This document shows positions 28,911 to 32,466 of a DNA stretch of 32,466 bases, one piece after another. Source of the DNA: Candidatus Kapaibacterium sp. (lineage in GTDB: Bacteria > Bacteroidota > Ignavibacteria > Palsa-1295); assembly GCA_025450975.1 (NCBI GenBank), contig JANWLI010000191.1, positions 1 to 32,466 of the forward strand, read 5' to 3'. The stretch's first letter is position 1, and each line of letters begins with the position of its first letter. Under the pieces are notes generated by a model. It saw only the letters and a list, made by a program, of their open reading frames with translations, was not told the origin of the DNA and ran no database searches. The translations under genes and the position numbers were made by a program.

Positions 28911-31900
28911 ATGCGTCTTACTACTATGATTTGTGCGCTTGTCGTTGTGGCAGGCGTTGTTTCGGGTTTGCGTGCGCAATGCACGGTTTCTATGCAGGTG
29001 AATCCGCCGTACTCGGTGTATCTGCAGGACTATCTCCAGCATGCGAATCGCTGCGTGATGAGCGTCGGGTTTTCCGGCAACCAGCCACGCGACGTCAAGT
29101 TTCGCATCACGCTTAGCGGTTCGAATGGCGTCGTTATCCGCACGAAAGATTCGTATCAGCCGTCCACACCGTTTCGCGTGCAGCCCGGGCAGACGTATCA
29201 GTTCACGGGGGCGCAGCTACAGCAGGTCATCGATATCGAGCAGCTTGATTTCGCCGGCGTCTCACGCGAGCAGATAACGCGCAGCGGGATGCTGCCGGAA
29301 GGCATCTACCAGTTTTGCGCGCAGGTGCTCGATTACCAGAACGGCCAGGCGATGTCGGAGCCCGCGCCGTCTGGCTGCAGCAATACATTCGAAGTGCGGC
29401 AGTTCGATCCACCGATCATTACGCTTCCGCAGAACGGCGCGCAAATCCGCGAGCGTGACGCCCAGAGTCTGATGGTCGCGTGGATGCCGCCGCCGGGTGC
29501 GCCGGCGCCGATCGAGTATCGCCTGCGTGTTGCCGAAGTTCTTCCCGGACAATCGACACACGATGCGCTTCATAATACATCGACGCTATTTTTCGATAAA
29601 GTTCTCTATGGGACATCGTACAACTGGCTTCCGGGTGACCGCAAACCTGCGGCCGGCAAGAAGTATGGGATGACGGTGACGGCCACGACAACGCCAAGCT
29701 CCAACTTTAAGAATGGCGGCGAAAGTGAAGTGGTGGCATTCGATGTCAAGTTCGAGGATCCTCCGCCGAAAGATACGGCCGTCGGTGGTGGCGGTGGCGT
29801 AGCTGGCGGAGCAGCAGGCGGCGATGGCGGGCAACCGCCGGTCCCATACATCATCAGGATCTATGGCCCACCGCCTGGGGATATAGATTCGGAGAAGTAT
29901 GAACGGTTGTGCATTATCGCCGTCGACGAGGTCAAGGACACGATGGTCGGCGGGCTGCATGATTCGTCGTTCGCGACGGGAAAGAAGATCCGGCGCGACG
30001 ACTACATTCCACTGCGTGCAATAGGTGTTGACTACGACGCCGTGCAGTGGAAGTGTTTGGTCTTCAAGAAGTGCGATGAGTCGGAGGGCAATATCAAATT
30101 GCCGCTCACGAGCCGGGTGCGGTTCGAGTGGAAGATCACGTCTGGCCCGGGAAGTTTCAAGAAACTTGGTGTGCTGCCGGATGGTCTGACAACCGATGCG
30201 GGCGATATGGTTATCTTCGAGCCGCCGTATGTGGCGCAACCGGATTCGGGGAAGATTACAGAGGAGACTACGACGATCACGCTGACGACGATCGACAATA
30301 ATAAGACGCAGATCACCGATCCGCCGACGACGAAGACTGTGACGATCGTGACGCGGCGCAAGTGGGACGCGCAGGATTTTTACTTTGTCGATGTCGAAAG
30401 CGAACGCATCAAGTTGCCGAAGCCACCGGCGGAAGTGAAGCCGAGCGGAACGTGCGTGCCCATCAAGGGCTGGGATAAACCTTCGAAGCTGCCGAAGCCG
30501 GAGATCGTACTGCCGGCAGGAATTCCGAACAATGACAAGCTCGTCTCGGGTCAGTGGATGTTGCTTGCGGCCAAGGACATGCATGAAACCGATCATCTGA
30601 TGATGATCTGCAAATCGCCGTCGTGCACCGGCGAGACAACCGGAAAACCGTACGAAGATAATATCCAATGGGAGTGGCGCATCCTCCGTGGCGGTGGCAA
30701 GCTACTTGCGCATTCGGGGCAGATGGTCGTCTACGAGGCGGGCGAGGTTACCGATGATAAGGGTGTGACGGTGAAGATCGAGGTGAAGGTGACAAATCCG
30801 GAAGGACTGCAGACGAGGGACTTTGTCAATTACGATACGATCGAATTCAAGGCGTATCGTCCGGGCATCGAACTCTCGACACCTCCTGCTGTATGGATAC
30901 CCGGAGCGGACAACACGGTTATGCTTTCGTCACGACTCTTGTACCGTGACGATCAGGAATGGAAGGCAGCCCTTCCACACATGGGGCGCATCATGTTTAG
31001 CGAGCTTGTGCGGACGTCGCATGAGCCGGGCGTATGCACGAACTTCCCGCCGAGGAGTGAGGCCCAGCGGTGCCCCGATCTTGCGATCAATGCGGGTGCG
31101 GATATCGAACTGTGTAATATAGATACGGCGACACCGTGCAAAGAGCCCTTGTATACCGGTGGGCGGTCGAGGAAGCCGTCGCGCACGCAGACGGTGACCG
31201 TGCAGTGCCGAGATTATGGCGCCTATGGCGCGCTCGCTGCCTTTGCCGTTCCGGGCATACATAATGGCAAGGAATGGAGAAAAGAAACACCGTACTATCA
31301 ACAAGTATCGACGTTCGTCCCGCCCAAGCTGGTGAAGAAGAAACTCGTCGAGATCGACAGCAACACCGTGACAATTCCGACCGACAGAAACGGCAATGGG
31401 ATACCCGACGCCGGCTGGAAGGCGCATGATAATGATAAGGTCACCTATAGTGATCGGGCCGATCCCAAGGAGATCGCCAATGACGACGACGAGGAACCAC
31501 CACTCGACAAATACCGCGGCGACGGTCTGACACTCTATGAAGAGTATCGTGGATTTATGATCAAAGGGGGGAAGCATATTCGTACAAATCCGACGATCAA
31601 AGATCTCTTCCTTTTTATGGATGGCGATCTGCCGCTCGACCTATTTATCAGCCTGACAGGCATTAAGCCACATTTCATAACTGAGGACCAGTTCGATGGC
31701 ACCGAATCACGTTTAATCAACGGGAATAAGTTTACACCAAATTGGGACGTATGCGAGCAACGCGGTCTCTGGCTTGTCGATGAAGATCCCGGAAAGGGCC
31801 TTCTGGGAAATACGACGGTGGGTACTATCTCCAGCGCTGCTCCGCCATCCTGGGTATATAAAGTTCAGGTTGGGAAAGCGAAACTTGTCAATTGGTGCGC

Positions 31901-32264
31901 AGAACGTAAAATGACTGATCTCTACGATCAAAAACTCAAGCAGGTTGTCGCGCATGAACTGTGTCATGGATGTAACGTCGCTCATCATGGAGAGGAACCT
32001 GCGGAGGCACCGACGATGAAGCATGGTCTTCGCAGCGGCGATTGGCACTGTATCATGCGTTACGATAACACGGAGGTCGGTCTACCTGAACCCATTGGCA
32101 CGACTCTCTGCACCAGCGGCAGAGGCACCGGGGTCAATGCGAGGAACGGCGGGCAAAGCAGAGGCGATGCACGAAAAGGCCGCGGCGATTGCCAACGGCA
32201 GCTCCGCATTTCCGGACGAAGCAAAGACTATCGGAGAAAAGGCATCGTGCTGGATGCAAAGTAA
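28911..32264 (+). CDS. Large secreted protein with FN3-like part, Ca-binding repeat and metzincin-like peptidase end
   Basis: A 1117-residue product from ATG 28911; an upstream in-frame GTG at 28860 is less likely because the signal peptide (MRLTTMICALVVVAGVVSG, LRAQ) starts at 28911. An FN3-like part (about 150-270) has SLMVAWMPPPG. A glycine-rich linker (GGGGGVAGGAAGGDGGQ) follows. The middle has several beta-rich domains with YEAGEV and VIFEPPYVAQPD segments. D825-RNGNGIPD is a thrombospondin-3-type Ca-binding loop, followed by GDGLTLYEEYRG. Near the end HELCHGCNVAH (H1015, E1016, H1019, H1025) and Met1049 in CIMRY give the zinc site and Met-turn of a metzincin-like peptidase; the usual glycine at position 8 is asparagine. 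No T9SS domain is visible. Confidence 0.75.
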   Translation: MRLTTMICALVVVAGVVSGLRAQCTVSMQVNPPYSVYLQDYLQHANRCVMSVGFSGNQPRDVKFRITLSGSNGVVIRTKDSYQPSTPFRVQPGQTYQFTGAQLQQVIDIEQLDFAGVSREQITRSGMLPEGIYQFCAQVLDYQNGQAMSEPAPSGCSNTFEVRQFDPPIITLPQNGAQIRERDAQSLMVAWMPPPGAPAPIEYRLRVAEVLPGQSTHDALHNTSTLFFDKVLYGTSYNWLPGDRKPAAGKKYGMTVTATTTPSSNFKNGGESEVVAFDVKFEDPPPKDTAVGGGGGVAGGAAGGDGGQPPVPYIIRIYGPPPGDIDSEKYERLCIIAVDEVKDTMVGGLHDSSFATGKKIRRDDYIPLRAIGVDYDAVQWKCLVFKKCDESEGNIKLPLTSRVRFEWKITSGPGSFKKLGVLPDGLTTDAGDMVIFEPPYVAQPDSGKITEETTTITLTTIDNNKTQITDPPTTKTVTIVTRRKWDAQDFYFVDVESERIKLPKPPAEVKPSGTCVPIKGWDKPSKLPKPEIVLPAGIPNNDKLVSGQWMLLAAKDMHETDHLMMICKSPSCTGETTGKPYEDNIQWEWRILRGGGKLLAHSGQMVVYEAGEVTDDKGVTVKIEVKVTNPEGLQTRDFVNYDTIEFKAYRPGIELSTPPAVWIPGADNTVMLSSRLLYRDDQEWKAALPHMGRIMFSELVRTSHEPGVCTNFPPRSEAQRCPDLAINAGADIELCNIDTATPCKEPLYTGGRSRKPSRTQTVTVQCRDYGAYGALAAFAVPGIHNGKEWRKETPYYQQVSTFVPPKLVKKKLVEIDSNTVTIPTDRNGNGIPDAGWKAHDNDKVTYSDRADPKEIANDDDEEPPLDKYRGDGLTLYEEYRGFMIKGGKHIRTNPTIKDLFLFMDGDLPLDLFISLTGIKPHFITEDQFDGTESRLINGNKFTPNWDVCEQRGLWLVDEDPGKGLLGNTTVGTISSAAPPSWVYKVQVGKAKLVNWCAERKMTDLYDQKLKQVVAHELCHGCNVAHHGEEPAEAPTMKHGLRSGDWHCIMRYDNTEVGLPEPIGTTLCTSGRGTGVNARNGGQSRGDARKGRGDCQRQLRISGRSKDYRRKGIVLDAK

Positions 32265-32404
32265 TACCATGTGCACGAGAGCCGAGTGTATGAACCATAA
32301 TTCACCGTAACTTTTGTCACCACGACTTCTGCCGGGGCGTTAAGGTCGTACGTTCTTTACTACATTCACGTAAACACCAATCTGCTTATTCTCGGAGACA
32401 CGTT
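32265..32404. other. Intergenic region with a shared upstream motif
   Basis: The motif at 32336-32375 corresponds to 27164-27203. GGAG at 32394-32397 precedes the ATG at 32405 and can serve as ribosome-binding site. No terminator was found for the gene ending at 32264. Confidence 0.5.
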
Positions 32405-32466
32405 ATGAAATTCTTCCTTATTCTCATTTTGCTTGTAGGATTCGGGCAAGCTACGACTGCGCAGGA
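32405..32466 (+). CDS. Start of an exported protein (cut by the window end)
   Basis: ATG at 32405 begins MKFFLILILLVGFGQATTAQ, a good signal peptide with cleavage after TTA or TAQ. Only 20 complete codons are in the window. It follows the large metzincin-like gene in the same orientation and shares an upstream motif with the exported gene at 27206. Confidence 0.7.
   Translation, partial: MKFFLILILLVGFGQATTAQ

Noticed and set aside
32023..32310. A frameshift at the end of the large metzincin-like gene, since an overlapping frame looks protein-like
   Set aside because: The main frame keeps a coherent end (GRGDCQRQLRIS) after the Met-turn, so no frameshift is needed. A raw-read check could settle it.

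Overview
The window looks like a chromosomal piece from a member of the FCB (Bacteroidetes/Chlorobi-related) group. A secreted esterase carries a C-terminal domain of the type IX secretion sorting type, several genes have a TAnnTTTG-type -7 promoter box, many starts lack a Shine-Dalgarno sequence, and lipoproteins are numerous. The short intergenic repeat families and the gene mix would fit Kapabacteria/Ignavibacteria-like lineages, but this assignment is inference. There are no rRNA, tRNA, IS or CRISPR features that I can support.

Layout. 1-874 is the 3' end of a secreted-type beta-propeller-like gene. 875-3871 (minus) is a tight four-gene operon: outer-membrane-like protein, purC, psd, pssA. 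3914-5380 is an RlmD-type RNA methyltransferase. 5381-8894 (minus) holds a lipoprotein, dnaX and a protein that resembles a RecA-fold ATPase without its P-loop. 8895-9453 is a gene-free stretch with strong hairpins. 9454-12743 is an AT-rich island with two small membrane proteins and an OLD-type ATPase/TOPRIM nuclease. 12794-18969 is ordinary GC-richer DNA: small secreted and lipoprotein genes, a DEAD-box helicase, a flavoprotein, a four-helix-bundle protein and a YeiH-type exporter. 19492-24402 is a second AT-rich island. 24552-32466 holds a YwqK-like lipoprotein, a DUF433 protein, a T9SS-sorted esterase, a secreted protein with Hcp-like motifs, a TMEM175-type channel, a large metzincin-like secreted protein and the start of another exported protein.

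The most interesting region is 19492-24402. Five genes, each overlapping the next or separated by a single base, encode a DNA cytosine-C5 methyltransferase, a protein with two GHKL ATPase folds (an N-terminal Hsp90/MutL/MORC-like one and a C-terminal histidine kinase), a receiver-domain protein, a caspase-like cysteine peptidase, and a Vsr nuclease. The two nucleic-acid genes bracket what looks like a phosphorelay ending in a protease, in the place where a restriction enzyme would be expected. I infer an anti-phage or conflict system in which DNA status is sensed by the GHKL protein and passed through the receiver to a suicide protease. The OLD cassette at 9454-12743 is a second candidate defence system.

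A third point is dnaX. A run of nine A residues is followed at once by a stop codon in the -1 frame, which is the arrangement expected for programmed slippage producing a short gamma subunit as well as full-length tau. Intergenic DNA is full of short phased repeats such as GACTATC and GTTCGGG units, and several genes have a -7 box so close to the start codon that their mRNAs are probably leaderless.
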